Notes: generated from the letters alone by a model not told the origin. 47,950 nucleotides of DNA from Cypionkella sp. (GCA_025458085.1 JALOTC010000050.1:1-47950); one strand, 5' to 3'; numbered from the stretch's first letter, positions 9,354 through 18,691 are shown. Program-made: numbers and translations.

Positions 9354-10691
9354 TTAGTGCAACGCGCGTTCCGCCGCCGCGCCAAGGCGTAAAAGCCGAT
9401 GTTCCGCGCCGGGCGGCACCATCAGGGAAATCCCGCAGGATGGCTCGGATGTCGGCAGTGTCAGGACGCATTGATCCATGAGATTGCCGATCCGCGTGTT
9501 GCGCAAGGCAAGCAGGTTTTCCGTCACATGATAGGCGTCATCGGTCATCAACCGCGCAGCATCCGGCGGAAGGATGGGGGAGGTGGGCAGGATCACCGCA
9601 TCAAAGCCCGCCATCGCGTCCCGCCACTGGCGGCGGATGTCCTCCAGCCGCCGCCACGCCGCTACATAATCCGCCGCCCCATGCGTTGCCCCAAAGCGGA
9701 AGCGGTCAAGGATGCGGACGAACATCTTTTCCGGCGCGGCCTCGATCACCTCGCGCCAGGTCGCATAGGCCTCGGCGGTGTAAAGAACGCCGGTCAGCGC
9801 CATGGCCTCGGCCAGTTGCGGGAAGCTGACCCGTTCCACCCTTGCGCCCGCGCGCGCCAGCCGCGCCAGCGCATCGTCAAAGCCCCGCGCGGGCCGGTCG
9901 CGGATGTCGTCAAAGGCAACCGTCTCCAACACCGCCAGTCGCACCCCGCCCAAACTTGCGCCCCGCAGGTCCACCGCGCGGTTGCCCGCCCCTTCCAGCA
10001 CGGCCAAGATCAGCGCGCAATCCTCCACCGAATGGGCCAGCGGCCCTGGCACATCAAACCGCTCGCACAGCGGCACGATCCCCGCGCCGGGCAAGAAGCC
10101 ATGGCTCGGCTTGAACCCCACAAGATCATTCCACGCCGCAGGCACCCGGATCGACCCGCCGGTATCCGACCCCATCGCCGCAGGTGCCAGCCCAAAGGCG
10201 ACCGAGGCCGCCGCCCCCGAGGACGACCCCCCCGCCACCGCCTTTTCATCATTGATACAAGGCGGCGTCGCCGTCACCGGGTTCAGCCCAAGGCCGGAAA
10301 AGGCCAGCTCCGACATATGCGTCTTGCCAAGGCAGACCGTGCCTTCCAGCGTCGCGCGCCGCAAAACCTCTGCATCGCGCGCAGGCACCCGGCCTTTGAG
10401 CAGCGCCGACCCCGCCTCTGTCTCGCGCCCACCCGTGTCGAAATTATCCTTCCAACTCAACGGTACGCCATCCAAAGGCCCCCGCCGCAGCCCCGCCTTC
10501 GCGCGGGAAGCCGCCGCCATCGCCTCGGCCCGGCTGCGGTTGGGCATCACGCGGGCATAGATCCGGTCACGCAAGGGGTGGCGGCTGATGGCATCCAACT
10601 GCATCTCGCACAGTTCCACCGGGTTGATCCGGCCCGCGCCGATCTCGGCCCCCAGTTCCGCCGCCGTCATATTCGCCCAGGATTTCGCCAT
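9354..10691 (-). CDS. Amidase signature enzyme
   Basis: Hydrolyses an amide bond by a Ser-cisSer-Lys triad; the natural substrate is unknown. The 445-residue protein has the triad lysine at about residue 81 (PLSWKDNFD), the cis-serine in GGSSSGAAA at about 157, and the nucleophile in GSDTGGSIRVPA at about 180. GatA-like features (SELAFSGLGLNPV) are present, but there is no gatB or gatC beside it, so a stand-alone amidase is more likely than a tRNA amidotransferase subunit. I chose the ATG at 10691 (MAKSWANMTAAELG), which begins the typical amidase N-terminus. It is divergent from the UbiH-type gene, with 78 bp between them. Confidence 0.9.
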   Translation of the reverse strand: MAKSWANMTAAELGAEIGAGRINPVELCEMQLDAISRHPLRDRIYARVMPNRSRAEAMAAASRAKAGLRRGPLDGVPLSWKDNFDTGGRETEAGSALLKGRVPARDAEVLRRATLEGTVCLGKTHMSELAFSGLGLNPVTATPPCINDEKAVAGGSSSGAAASVAFGLAPAAMGSDTGGSIRVPAAWNDLVGFKPSHGFLPGAGIVPLCERFDVPGPLAHSVEDCALILAVLEGAGNRAVDLRGASLGGVRLAVLETVAFDDIRDRPARGFDDALARLARAGARVERVSFPQLAEAMALTGVLYTAEAYATWREVIEAAPEKMFVRILDRFRFGATHGAADYVAAWRRLEDIRRQWRDAMAGFDAVILPTSPILPPDAARLMTDDAYHVTENLLALRNTRIGNLMDQCVLTLPTSEPSCGISLMVPPGAEHRLLRLGAAAERALH

Positions 10692-10769
10692 GCCCGCCCC
10701 CCGATTTCCGTCACGGTAGCGGCCAAGCGGCGCATGGACAATCCCGGACAAAGCCGCATATTCCGCCCC

Positions 10770-11990
10770 ATGGAACATGATGCCGATATCCTCATCGTCG
10801 GTGGCGGGCTGAACGGTCCCGCCCTAGCGCTCGCCTTGGCCCAAGGCGGCCTTTCCGTCACCGTCGTTGACGCCCGCCCCGCGCCCGACCGGGCCGAACT
10901 GGGTTTCGACGGTCGCGCCTATGCTTTGGCCATCGCCTCGCGCCGCCTGCTCTCTGTCATCGGCATCTGGCCCCGCGTAGCCGATAAGGTGCAGCCCATG
11001 CTGCGCATCCTCACCTCCGATGGCGGCAGCCGCAGCCCCGCGCGCCTCGCCTTCGACAGCGCCGAGATCGAGGAAGGCCCGATGGGCTTCATGCTCGAGG
11101 ACCGCCACCTCTACCGCGCCTTCCTGGATGCCATGGCCGAAAACTCCCGCATCACCCTCCTCTCTGGCGAAACCGTCACCGGGCAAGAGATCACGCCCAC
11201 CGCCGCCACCGTCACCCTGCGCTCTGGCCGCCAGCTTTCGGCCCGCCTCCTCGTGGGCTGCGATGGCCGCGCCTCTGGCACCGCCGCCCGCGCGGGCATC
11301 CGCCGCCAAGGCTGGGGCTATGGCCAAACCGCGCTCGTCACCGCGCTCTGGCACGAGGCCGACCACGACGGCACGGCGGAACAAATCTTCCTCCCCGCAG
11401 GTCCCCTCGCCCTCCTGCCGCTGCCCGGCGGCCACCACTCCTCGATCGTCTGGAGCGAGCGGGAAGCCACCGCCGCCGCCATCCAATCGCTTGATGACGC
11501 CGCCTATCTCGCCACGCTCCGCCCACACCTCCCCGCCCGTCTGGGCGAGGTGAAACTCGCCGGCGCGCGCTTCACCTATCCGCTCACCCTTACGCTCGCC
11601 GAACGCTTCGCCGCCCCCCGCCTTGCGCTCGTGGGCGATGCGGCGCATGGCGTCCACCCCATCGCGGGCCAAGGGCTGAACCTCGGCCTGCGCGATGTGG
11701 GCGCACTCGCCCAAGTGGTGATCGAGGCGCAGCGCCGTGGCGAAGACATCGGCGCGATCGACGTTCTGGAACGCTACCAACGCTGGCGGCGGTTTGACGC
11801 CACCACGCTCGCGCTTGGCATGGATAGCGTCAACCGCCTGTTTTCCAACACAAACCCCATCCTCACGCTCGGCCGTGGCCTTGGCATGGGGCTGGTCAAT
11901 GCGCTCCCCGGCCTGCGCCGCCGTTTCATCCGCCAAGCCGCGGGGCTTTCAGACGATCTGCCCAAACTCCTCGCAGGTCAGCCGATCTGA
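10770..11990 (+). CDS. UbiH/UbiF-family FAD-dependent monooxygenase
   Basis: A flavin hydroxylase of the ubiquinone-ring family, 406 residues. It shows the N-terminal FAD motif ILIVGGGLNGPALALALAQ, the DGRAYALAIASRRLL segment of UbiH/F-type enzymes, a central VGCDGRASGTAARAG (DG motif), and the second FAD motif ALVGDAAHGVHPIAGQGLNLGLRD near residue 290. These place it in ubiquinone biosynthesis, hydroxylating an octa- or decaprenyl phenol, rather than among aromatic-degradation hydroxylases. The ATG at 10770 starts the FAD motif directly; an in-frame ATG 36 bp upstream is possible. Which ring position it attacks cannot be told. Confidence 0.88.
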   Translation: MEHDADILIVGGGLNGPALALALAQGGLSVTVVDARPAPDRAELGFDGRAYALAIASRRLLSVIGIWPRVADKVQPMLRILTSDGGSRSPARLAFDSAEIEEGPMGFMLEDRHLYRAFLDAMAENSRITLLSGETVTGQEITPTAATVTLRSGRQLSARLLVGCDGRASGTAARAGIRRQGWGYGQTALVTALWHEADHDGTAEQIFLPAGPLALLPLPGGHHSSIVWSEREATAAAIQSLDDAAYLATLRPHLPARLGEVKLAGARFTYPLTLTLAERFAAPRLALVGDAAHGVHPIAGQGLNLGLRDVGALAQVVIEAQRRGEDIGAIDVLERYQRWRRFDATTLALGMDSVNRLFSNTNPILTLGRGLGMGLVNALPGLRRRFIRQAAGLSDDLPKLLAGQPI

Positions 11991-12027
11991 CCAAGCAAAA
12001 GGCTTGGCCCAAAACGGACAAAGCCTC

Positions 12028-12318
12028 TTCATCTTGGCAAAAATACTCTCGGGAGGGGTCCGGGGAGGGCAGACAGCCCTCCCCGGGGTATATCCAAGAG
12101 AGATCGGGGTCGGGCAGACAGCCCTCCCCGGGGCATATCCAAGAGAGATCGGGGTCGGGCAGACAGCCCTCCCCCGGGCATATCCAAAAGAGATCGGGGT
12201 CGGGCAGACAGCCCTCCCCGGGGCATATCCAAAAGAGATCGGGGTCGGGCAGACAGCCCTCCCCGGGCTATATCCAGGAGAGAAGTGGGTCGGGCAGACA
12301 GCCCTGCCCGGGGCTATC
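12028..12318. repeat. Locus C: hairpin repeat expanded to six 45-bp tandem units
   Basis: The flank 'cttcatcttggcaaaaatac' leads into the hairpin core at about 12062-12084. The segment beginning GGGCAGACAGCCCT then recurs at 12067, 12112, 12157, 12202, 12247 and 12292, exactly every 45 bp. The units differ by a few bases (ggcatatccaagag, ggcatatccaaaag, gctatatccaggag). The array fills the 348-bp gap between the convergent UbiH-type gene and rppH. There are no unique spacers, so it is not a CRISPR. Each unit still contains the palindrome, so the transcript would fold into consecutive hairpins. Confidence 0.92.
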
Positions 12319-12338
12319 CAATCGTGCTGCGCCGCGCC

Positions 12339-12833
12339 TCACGCTGCCAGATAGGCGCGGAAAGACGCCACCACTTCCTCGTAAACCGCGCGCTTGAAGG
12401 GCACGATGGCCTCCACCATCTCGCCCGCGCCAATCCATTTCCACGCTGAAAACTCCGGATGCTCCCGCGCGATGCTGATCTGGTCATCCCGGCCCAGATA
12501 GCGGAACAGAAACCACTTCTGTTTTTGCCCGCGATATTTGCCCTTCCAGACCTTGCCCAGCAATTCCGGCGGCAGGTCATAGGTCACCCAGCCATGGGTC
12601 TTGCCCACGAATTCCACAAGGTCGCGTGTGACCCCGGTTTCCTCCCACAATTCCCGATACGCCGCCTCGCGCGGCTTCTCGCCCTCGTCAATGCCCCCCT
12701 GCGGCATCTGCCAGGCGGGCGAAGGGCTGTCGATCCGCTGCCCGGCCCAGATCCGGCCTTCGGGATTGATCAGCACCACCCCCACACAGGGGCGATAGGG
12801 CAGGGTGCTGGGGTCGATGGGGGCGTCACTCAT
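12339..12833 (-). CDS. rppH: RNA pyrophosphohydrolase (Nudix)
   Basis: Removes pyrophosphate from the 5' triphosphate of mRNA, starting 5'-end-dependent decay. The 164-residue protein has the Nudix box [17 protein letters not shown] followed by EETGV at residues 47-68, preceded by [22 protein letters not shown]. The RppH-type middle ([14 protein letters not shown] and [13 protein letters not shown]) separates it from Ap4A or MutT relatives. The start at 12833 ([15 protein letters not shown]) follows GAGG. It lies behind ctpA and envC on the minus strand, a common alphaproteobacterial gene order, but a hairpin at 12875-12896 may separate it from ctpA. Confidence 0.93.
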   Translation of the reverse strand: MSDAPIDPSTLPYRPCVGVVLINPEGRIWAGQRIDSPSPAWQMPQGGIDEGEKPREAAYRELWEETGVTRDLVEFVGKTHGWVTYDLPPELLGKVWKGKYRGQKQKWFLFRYLGRDDQISIAREHPEFSAWKWIGAGEMVEAIVPFKRAVYEEVVASFRAYLAA

Positions 12834-12862
12834 GGCGGAGGCCTCTGCAAGAAAAGAGCGGC

Positions 12863-12896
12863 ACAAAAAGATAACGGGGCCGTATCACCGGCCCCG
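12863..12896 (-). terminator. Intrinsic terminator after ctpA
   Basis: Bases 12875-12896 form an eight-pair stem (CGGGGCCG/CGGCCCCG) with a six-base loop. Read on the minus strand it is followed by TTATCTTTTTGTG. It lies 35 bp beyond the ctpA stop and before the rppH start. Confidence 0.7.
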
Positions 12897-12930
12897 CTTT
12901 GTCGCAAGAATTCTGGCGTGATGCGCGGCC

Positions 12931-14277
12931 TCACTCGGCCTTTGCCGTCACCGCAAGACCCCGGATGATATCCACCGCATAGGCGAGCTGGTAATCCTCG
13001 TCCCGCAGTTTTGCCGTCTCCTCGGCCCGCGCACGCTCGGCCTCCAACAGCGCGCGCTCATCCTCGGTCATCGAGTCATTCGACAAGACCCCGCGCAGAT
13101 CGGCTTCCGATGTGGTGCGGTTCGCGGCCGAAGGCACCTCCTCCGTCGTGGCCTCTGCCGCCGGGTCACGGCGCGGTTGCTCCACCACGATATCGGGCAT
13201 CACACCCAGCGCCTGAATAGACCGGCCCGAAGGCGTGTAATAGCGCGCCGTCGTCAACCGCATCGCCCCATCACTGCGCAGCGGAATCACCGTCTGGACA
13301 GACCCTTTGCCAAAGGATTTCGTCCCCACCACAATCGCGCGACGATGGTCCTGCAAGGCCCCCGCCACAATTTCCGAGGCCGAGGCCGAGCCGCCATTCA
13401 CCAGCACCACCACCGGCTTGCCTTCGGCCATATCGCCGGGCCGGGCGGTGTAACGCTCGCCATCCTGCGGGTTGCGCCCACGGGTCGAAACGATCTCCCC
13501 TTGGTCAAGGAACGCGTCCGAGACTTCAATCGCCTGCGTCAGCAAGCCGCCGGGGTTGTTGCGCAGATCGATCACGAAGCCATCGACATTGTCGATCCCG
13601 CCCAAAGCCTCGACCTGTTCCTTCAGGTTTTCTTCCAAACCGACAAAGGTCTGATCGTTGAACGTGGTCACGCGCAGAACAACCGTATTGCCCACGCTGC
13701 GCCCGCGCACCGCCGTCAGCTTGATCGTATCGCGGATGATCGACACATCGAAAGGCTCCGTCACGCCCTCGCGCACCACGGTGATGATGATCTCAGACCC
13801 GACCGGGCCGCGCATCTTGTCCACCGCCTGATCCAAGGTCAGCCCAAGGACGGATTCGCCATCGACATGGGTGATGAAATCCCCCGCCTCGATCCCCGCC
13901 TCATCTGCGGGCGTGTCATCCATGGGCGAGACGACCTTGATAAAGCCCTCTTCCTGCGTCACCTCGATCCCAAGGCCGCCGAATTCGCCGCGCGTTTGCA
14001 CGCGCATATCGTCGAAATCATCGGCGGCCAGATAGTTGGAATGGGGGTCAAGCGACGTCAGCATCCCGTTGATCGCCGCTTCGATCAACTGGGCGCTGTC
14101 CACTTCTTCCACATATTGCGCGCGCACCCGCTCGAAAATATCTCCAAACAGGTCCAACTGTTCATAGACATTCGCGTTGCGCGACGCTTCCTGTGCGATC
14201 AGGGGCGCGGCGATCTGCGTGGAAAACACGGCCCCCGCGACCGTTCCGCCCAAGAGCGCCATCACGACTTTCTTCAT
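12931..14277 (-). CDS. ctpA: Carboxy-terminal processing protease (S41)
   Basis: Periplasmic serine protease, 448 residues. A signal peptide (MKKVVMALLGGTVAGAVFS) is followed by the YVEEVDSAQLIEAAINGML helix region, a PDZ domain at about residues 90-170 (GGLGIEVTQEEGFIKV), and the S41 core: FVIDLRNNPGGLL, NGGSASASEIVAGAL with the serine near residue 295, and GTKSFGKGSVQ with the general-base lysine near 319. The C-terminal 80 residues are a charged tail. It lies 1 bp after envC on the same strand. In alphaproteobacteria this pair processes cell-wall hydrolases during growth and division. Confidence 0.95.
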   Translation of the reverse strand: MKKVVMALLGGTVAGAVFSTQIAAPLIAQEASRNANVYEQLDLFGDIFERVRAQYVEEVDSAQLIEAAINGMLTSLDPHSNYLAADDFDDMRVQTRGEFGGLGIEVTQEEGFIKVVSPMDDTPADEAGIEAGDFITHVDGESVLGLTLDQAVDKMRGPVGSEIIITVVREGVTEPFDVSIIRDTIKLTAVRGRSVGNTVVLRVTTFNDQTFVGLEENLKEQVEALGGIDNVDGFVIDLRNNPGGLLTQAIEVSDAFLDQGEIVSTRGRNPQDGERYTARPGDMAEGKPVVVLVNGGSASASEIVAGALQDHRRAIVVGTKSFGKGSVQTVIPLRSDGAMRLTTARYYTPSGRSIQALGVMPDIVVEQPRRDPAAEATTEEVPSAANRTTSEADLRGVLSNDSMTEDERALLEAERARAEETAKLRDEDYQLAYAVDIIRGLAVTAKAE

Positions 14278-14278
14278 C

Positions 14279-15385
14279 TCAGTTCACATCCTTCAATGCG
14301 GCGAACCAATCGGTGGGATCAACCGGCTCCGACCCTTGCCTCAGTTCCATATAAAGCGTTTCCGTGGCCTCAAGGCCACCGCCTTCTTGCATCACCGACT
14401 GTTCTGCCGCAGCCCCGCCCATCAGCCCCAGCGGCGCCCCCGCGGCCACCACTTCACCCAATTCGCCATAGGCCGTCTCCAACCCCGCGATGACCAGAAG
14501 ATAGCCCCCGCCCGGCTCCAGCACGATCACATTTCCGTAGTCGAGCAAAGGCCCCCGATAGCGGATCGTCGCAGGCCAGGGCGAGGTGACGAGCGCCCGT
14601 GGCCGCGTGGCCAGCGTCACGCCCGGCCGCGTCACCCCTGCCGCATCCGTCTCGCCGGGGCGCAGCACCACATTGCCCTGCGTGGGCAGGGGCAGGCTGC
14701 CCCGCGCGGTCACAAATTCCTGCGGCTGATAGTCATCAGGCGTCAGCCCCGCGGTAAAGGCCTCGATCGTATCGGCATTTTCCAGCAAACGGCGCAGCGT
14801 CTCCGGGTCATCCGAATAGCGGCGCGGCAGGTCGGTCCGGTCCGAAATCGCTTGGCTCAGCGCCGTCCGCGCCTCTTGCGCCGCCGCCAATCCCGCGCCC
14901 AAGGTCTGCCCCGCCGCTTCCTGCAAGGCGCGCAAATCCCGCAGTTCCGCCAATTCCCCCCGCAGCCGTTCCGCCTCTGCCTGAAGCGCGGGCGTGACAT
15001 CGGCCAGCATCATCGCCGCCCTGACCGTGCCCGACGGGCCAGAGGGATGCAGCAAAAGAAGCGGCCCCGGCCGTTCCTCCACCTGCATCAGCACGCCCAA
15101 AAGCTGCGCAATCTCCTTGCTCTTGGCCTGAAACTGCATCTCCAGCGCGGTTTCGCGCAGATGCGCCTGCCGCAGGGCCTCGCGCAAGGCGGCCAAGCCA
15201 TCCTCATAGGCCCGGATCGTCTGGGTCAGCGCGGCCACCCGGTCCCGCGCGGTCTGCGCCTCCTGCAAGGCCCCCACCGCCGCCTGCAAATCGGCTGAGG
15301 CGCGCGCCGCCTGTTCGGCCACCGTCTGCGCCCCCACAGGCGCGGCCAAGACAACCAAGAGGGCAGCCAGCGCGCGCAGCCTCAT
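14279..15385 (-). CDS. envC: EnvC-like murein hydrolase activator
   Basis: Periplasmic activator of division amidases. The 368-residue protein has a signal sequence ([20 protein letters not shown]), an extended coiled coil at about residues 25-190 ([19 protein letters not shown]), and a C-terminal LytM domain. That domain keeps the fold ([37 protein letters not shown]) but lacks the zinc-binding histidines of active M23 peptidases: the usual H-x-H position reads LYMEL. This is typical of EnvC. Its ATG overlaps the gpmI stop by an ATGA, so translation was coupled to a gene that is now broken. ctpA follows. Confidence 0.9.
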   Translation of the reverse strand: MRLRALAALLVVLAAPVGAQTVAEQAARASADLQAAVGALQEAQTARDRVAALTQTIRAYEDGLAALREALRQAHLRETALEMQFQAKSKEIAQLLGVLMQVEERPGPLLLLHPSGPSGTVRAAMMLADVTPALQAEAERLRGELAELRDLRALQEAAGQTLGAGLAAAQEARTALSQAISDRTDLPRRYSDDPETLRRLLENADTIEAFTAGLTPDDYQPQEFVTARGSLPLPTQGNVVLRPGETDAAGVTRPGVTLATRPRALVTSPWPATIRYRGPLLDYGNVIVLEPGGGYLLVIAGLETAYGELGEVVAAGAPLGLMGGAAAEQSVMQEGGGLEATETLYMELRQGSEPVDPTDWFAALKDVN

Positions 15386-16870
15386 GCCAGAAGCGAGGCC
15401 CCCGTCATTTCCTTGGGCTGTGGTAACCCCATCAGCGCCAGCACCGTCGGCGCCAGATCGGCCAGACGCCCGCCTTCGCGCAACCGCGCGCCCTCTGGCC
15501 CGCCAAACAGGATCACCGGCACCGGGTTCAGCGTATGGGCCGTATGCGGGCCATTCGTCACCGGGTCCCACATCTGCTCGCAATTGCCATGATCCGCGGT
15601 CACGATCATCGCGCCACCCACCTTGCGCAAGGCCTCCACCGCCCGGCCAAGGCCCTGATCCACCGCCTCACAAGCCTTGATCGCCGCCTCCAGCACGCCC
15701 GTATGGCCCACCATATCGGGATTGGCGAAATTGACGACACGATCAGGTCAAACCCTTCGCCAATCGCCTGCACCAACCGGTCCGACACCTCGCCCGCGCT
15801 CATCTCGGGCTGCAAATCATAGGTCGCCACCTTGGGCGAGGCGGGCATGAACCTCTCCTCCCCCGCAAAAGGCACCTCCCGCCCGCCATTGAGGAAAAAG
15901 GTCACATGCGGATATTTCTCTGTCTCCGCCAGCCGGAACTGCCGCTTTCCCTGCGCCGCCACCCATTCGCCAAGGCCATTCACGATCACCCGTTTCGGAA
16001 AGGCCGTGGCCATGAATTCGTTATGCGCGCTGGAATATTCCACCATGGAAATCCGGCGCGCCGATGGCCGACAAAATCTCCCGCGCGCGATCTGCGCGGA
16101 AATTCAGGCAAAACAGCCCATCCCCATCCCGCGCCCCGCCATAGCCGCCAATCACCGCAGGCTCCAGAAATTCATCCGTCACCCCCGCCGCATGGCTTGC
16201 GGCCACGGCCTCCGACGCGGTGGAAAAGCCCGCCCCTTCCCCGCGCACCATCGCCGCATAAGCCCGCTCCACCCGCTCCCAACGGTTGTCGCGGTCCATC
16301 GCCCAATAGCGCCCGATCACGGTCGCCACCCGCGCCCCCTCGGGCAGGCCCGCCTCCAGCGCGGCAATGAACCCCGGCGCAGAGGAGGGCGCCACATCCC
16401 GCCCATCGGTGATCGCATGCACCGCAACCCGCAGCCCCAAGCCCACCAGCGCCCGCACGGCGGCGAGCATATGGGTCAGATGCCCATGCACCCCACCATC
16501 TGACGCAACCCCCATCACATGGGCCACGCCGCCCGCAGCCTTCACCTTACCCGCAAAAACCAAAAGCTCGGGGTTCAAGGCAAAACTGCCATCCTCTACC
16601 GCCAGATCAATGGCCCCAAGGTCCATCGCCACCACGCGCCCCGCGCCGATATTGGTATGGCCCACTTCGGAATTCGGAATTGCCCATCTGCCCACGCGGC
16701 AGGCCCACATCCGGGCCAAAGGTGGTCAGGGTCGCATGGGGGCAGGTCGCCATCAGCGCATCAAAGGCAGGCGTCTGCGCCAGCGCAGGCGCATTATGCT
16801 CCCGCACCGGGCCAATCCCCCAGCCATCAAGGATACATAGAACAACAGGCTTGGGCGGCTGCGGCATCAT
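15382..16870 (-). pseudogene. gpmI: gpmI, cofactor-independent phosphoglycerate mutase, broken by three lesions
   Basis: Would interconvert 3- and 2-phosphoglycerate in glycolysis. Four fragments in different frames together cover the family: MMPQPPKPVVLCILDGWGIG (start 16870, behind AAGGAA), [36 protein letters not shown], and [17 protein letters not shown] to [10 protein letters not shown]. Lesions: (1) near 16670 a 7-bp tandem duplication of ttccgaa inside the MGNSEVGH active-site motif; (2) near 16045 a loss of about 35-40 nt before MVEYSS, out of frame; (3) near 15735 a 2-nt insertion before NFANPD. The span is 1489 nt against about 1518 for a 505-residue enzyme. The metal-binding ends are otherwise well preserved, so the damage is recent or artefactual. 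Confidence 0.88.
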
Positions 16871-16992
16871 CGGGTTCCTTCAACTCGCCCCGTTGATACA
16901 CCGGGCCAATCCCCCAGCCATCAAGGATACAGAGGACAACAGGCTTGGGCGGCTGCGGCATCATCGGGTTCCTTCAACTCGCCCCGTTGATA
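16805..16992. repeat. 94-bp tandem duplication over the gpmI start
   Basis: Bases 16805-16898 and 16899-16992 are two adjacent 94-bp copies with two mismatches (ggatacatagaac versus ggatacagaggac). Each holds the gpmI ribosome site, start codons and about the first 22 codons. The distal copy opens a short frame that ends soon after, because 94 is not a multiple of three. Confidence 0.9.
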
Positions 16993-17009
16993 CCCGCGCC
17001 CGCCCGTGC

Positions 17010-17024
17010 AGGCAACCGGATCAG
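17010..17024. repeat. 15-bp direct repeat, left edge of the AT-rich island
   Basis: The sequence aggcaaccggatcag is identical to bases 19893-19907. Between the two copies base composition drops and an insertion sequence is present. The 420 bases from here to the next gene hold no frame I recognise. Confidence 0.7.
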
Positions 17025-17444
17025 CGTTCCAGATTATCCGGTGAGCTGGGAAAAGGGCCAAGCTGCTGTTTGCGTATACGTCGCCAGTTCCTGATCGGAG
17101 CGACCCCCCTTGCGAGGCCTGACCCTAGTTGGATAACCGGCTTCACTTCGCCCGTTATCCCGGTCAGCGAAGCGGAAGAAGCTCGGTTCAAGAGTTTGCT
17201 GGAGTCACAAATGTTGCTCATTAATCAGGCTAGCTCACATATGATCATTACGCCAGCAATAGGTTGAGATTTTGATCGTGCTCTTCTTGGCTTTGGAAGT
17301 TGTTCATCGGGCAACAGGGGCTTGCAAGCGAGATGATCTCAAACCGTGCTGTCCAGACCAAAGTTCAATCTTGTTGCGCCTCGCCCTCGAATCTGTCTAG
17401 TAATCTATCAGTGAATTTCACTTGTTATGTACAAGGATCAGAAA

Positions 17445-18671
17445 ATGCCTGCCTCGCAAGAAATGCGCACCGTAGTCTCGGGAATTGAAATCACTTGGAG
17501 ATCAAAGCCTGCAAGGCTAGATGCCGCACATTTGGTGGTGGTTTTCTCTGGCTTCGGCGCACAAAGTGAATTCACTTATGATTTTATAGGTGCTCTGGAT
17601 CATTGTCCAGCAGACGTCATTTGGATCAAAGATAGCTTTCATGGCCGCGCATCATACTATTCGTCTGGAAGTAATCCGGATTATGTTGCAGATGCTGTAA
17701 ATGACTTCATTGAAGAAAAGCTGAATACGCTTGGATTATCTAAGCAAATGTGCACACTGCTTGGGGCTTCAAAGGGTGGCAGTGCTGCTTTGATGTATGG
17801 ACTGCGGTACGATTATAAAAACATAATCGCTTCTGTCCCGCAGTTACGGCCGGGCCTGTACATTCAGCAGTATTGGCCGGAAATTTACAAGCACATTCTT
17901 GGGCCGGAAGAGAGCAATGACATTGAGGAATTCGACTTAAGAATTATAAGCTGCGCAAGCAAATGTGCAGCGGATAAGAATATCTACCTCTTGACGTCAG
18001 AGATTGATACGCAATATCTTGATCAAATACATCCTTACCTTGATGTGTTCTCTAGATTTGAAAATTTCAATTTGGTCTACGTTGAATCTCAGTTAGTAAA
18101 TGCCCACAATCAAATCACATCCTATGCAACACCTTTAATTTTGGGGCTATTGAATAGTCTTTCTATGGGATTCGCCCCTGAGGGCATTTCCGGCCGTACG
18201 TCTGCAAAACATCTTTCCCCACCCACCAAGAAGAGTGGTGCGCCAATCGTTGACCTCAGAGCGGCACGGTTTGAGGCGGACAGATTCATTCTCGAAGGTG
18301 TCGGTGCCTTAAGGGGGTTTTCTTGCAAGGAATGGCGGGATATAGATTATAAGTTGATACTTCGTGCTGGCGTGACGCAATTTACGATTCCGCTTGCAAA
18401 GGATCATCGAGCCGCACTTACGAGAGAGCTGTTCGATGGATCTCTTGTTTTTTATGACAAGGCTTGGTTCTGCACTCCAAAACATAAAGGGATTGATATC
18501 TCCCATGTTCCGAGTGGAACATATCAGATGTTTATCGAAATTAGATGTGCTGGAGTGTTTGAGGAGGCCGCCATCAAATCCGCAAATAAAATTCACTTTA
18601 AGATCAGATCAGTTCGTGGCTATGAATTGAATAGTGATTCAGCTTCTTCATCAATTACAATATTTGATTGA
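17445..18671 (+). CDS. Alpha/beta-hydrolase-like protein of unknown role (Asp2/XcbB-like nucleophile motif)
   Basis: A 408-residue protein whose codons are far more AT-rich than its neighbours', suggesting transfer. The N-terminal half looks like an alpha/beta hydrolase: AAHLVVVFSGFG, VIWIKDSFHGRASYYSSG, then CTLLGASKGGSAALMYGL, a G-x-S-x-G nucleophile elbow of the kind seen in Asp2 and XcbB/CpsF capsule proteins. YLLTSEIDTQY and VNAHNQITSYATPLI supply plausible acid and histidine. The C-terminal 130 residues look like a separate beta domain. No signal peptide. The ATG at 17445 (MPASQEMRTVV) is preferred over 17427 because AAGGA lies 7 bases before it. A surface-polysaccharide esterase or acyltransferase is a guess. 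Confidence 0.75.
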   Translation: MPASQEMRTVVSGIEITWRSKPARLDAAHLVVVFSGFGAQSEFTYDFIGALDHCPADVIWIKDSFHGRASYYSSGSNPDYVADAVNDFIEEKLNTLGLSKQMCTLLGASKGGSAALMYGLRYDYKNIIASVPQLRPGLYIQQYWPEIYKHILGPEESNDIEEFDLRIISCASKCAADKNIYLLTSEIDTQYLDQIHPYLDVFSRFENFNLVYVESQLVNAHNQITSYATPLILGLLNSLSMGFAPEGISGRTSAKHLSPPTKKSGAPIVDLRAARFEADRFILEGVGALRGFSCKEWRDIDYKLILRAGVTQFTIPLAKDHRAALTRELFDGSLVFYDKAWFCTPKHKGIDISHVPSGTYQMFIEIRCAGVFEEAAIKSANKIHFKIRSVRGYELNSDSASSSITIFD

Positions 18672-18691
18672 ATTTATACAATTTTCTTAAG

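Noticed and set aside
9399-10769. A long N-terminal extension of the UbiH-type monooxygenase
   Set aside because: This part is antisense to the amidase, has no homology character, and the FAD motif starts right after the ATG at 10770.
12067-12318. CRISPR array
   Set aside because: The 45-bp units repeat whole, without unique spacers, and no cas genes are present; it is a tandem repeat of a dispersed hairpin.
11737-12354. A protein with a repeated 15-residue motif (GVGQTALPGAYPREI) encoded by the array
   Set aside because: The 45-bp period keeps a frame open by arithmetic; the upstream part is a shadow of the UbiH-type gene and there is no start signal.
15382-16870. Programmed frameshifting in gpmI
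   Set aside because: Three unrelated lesions (7-bp duplication, deletion, 2-nt insertion) and no slippery sequence; gpmI is not known to use recoding.
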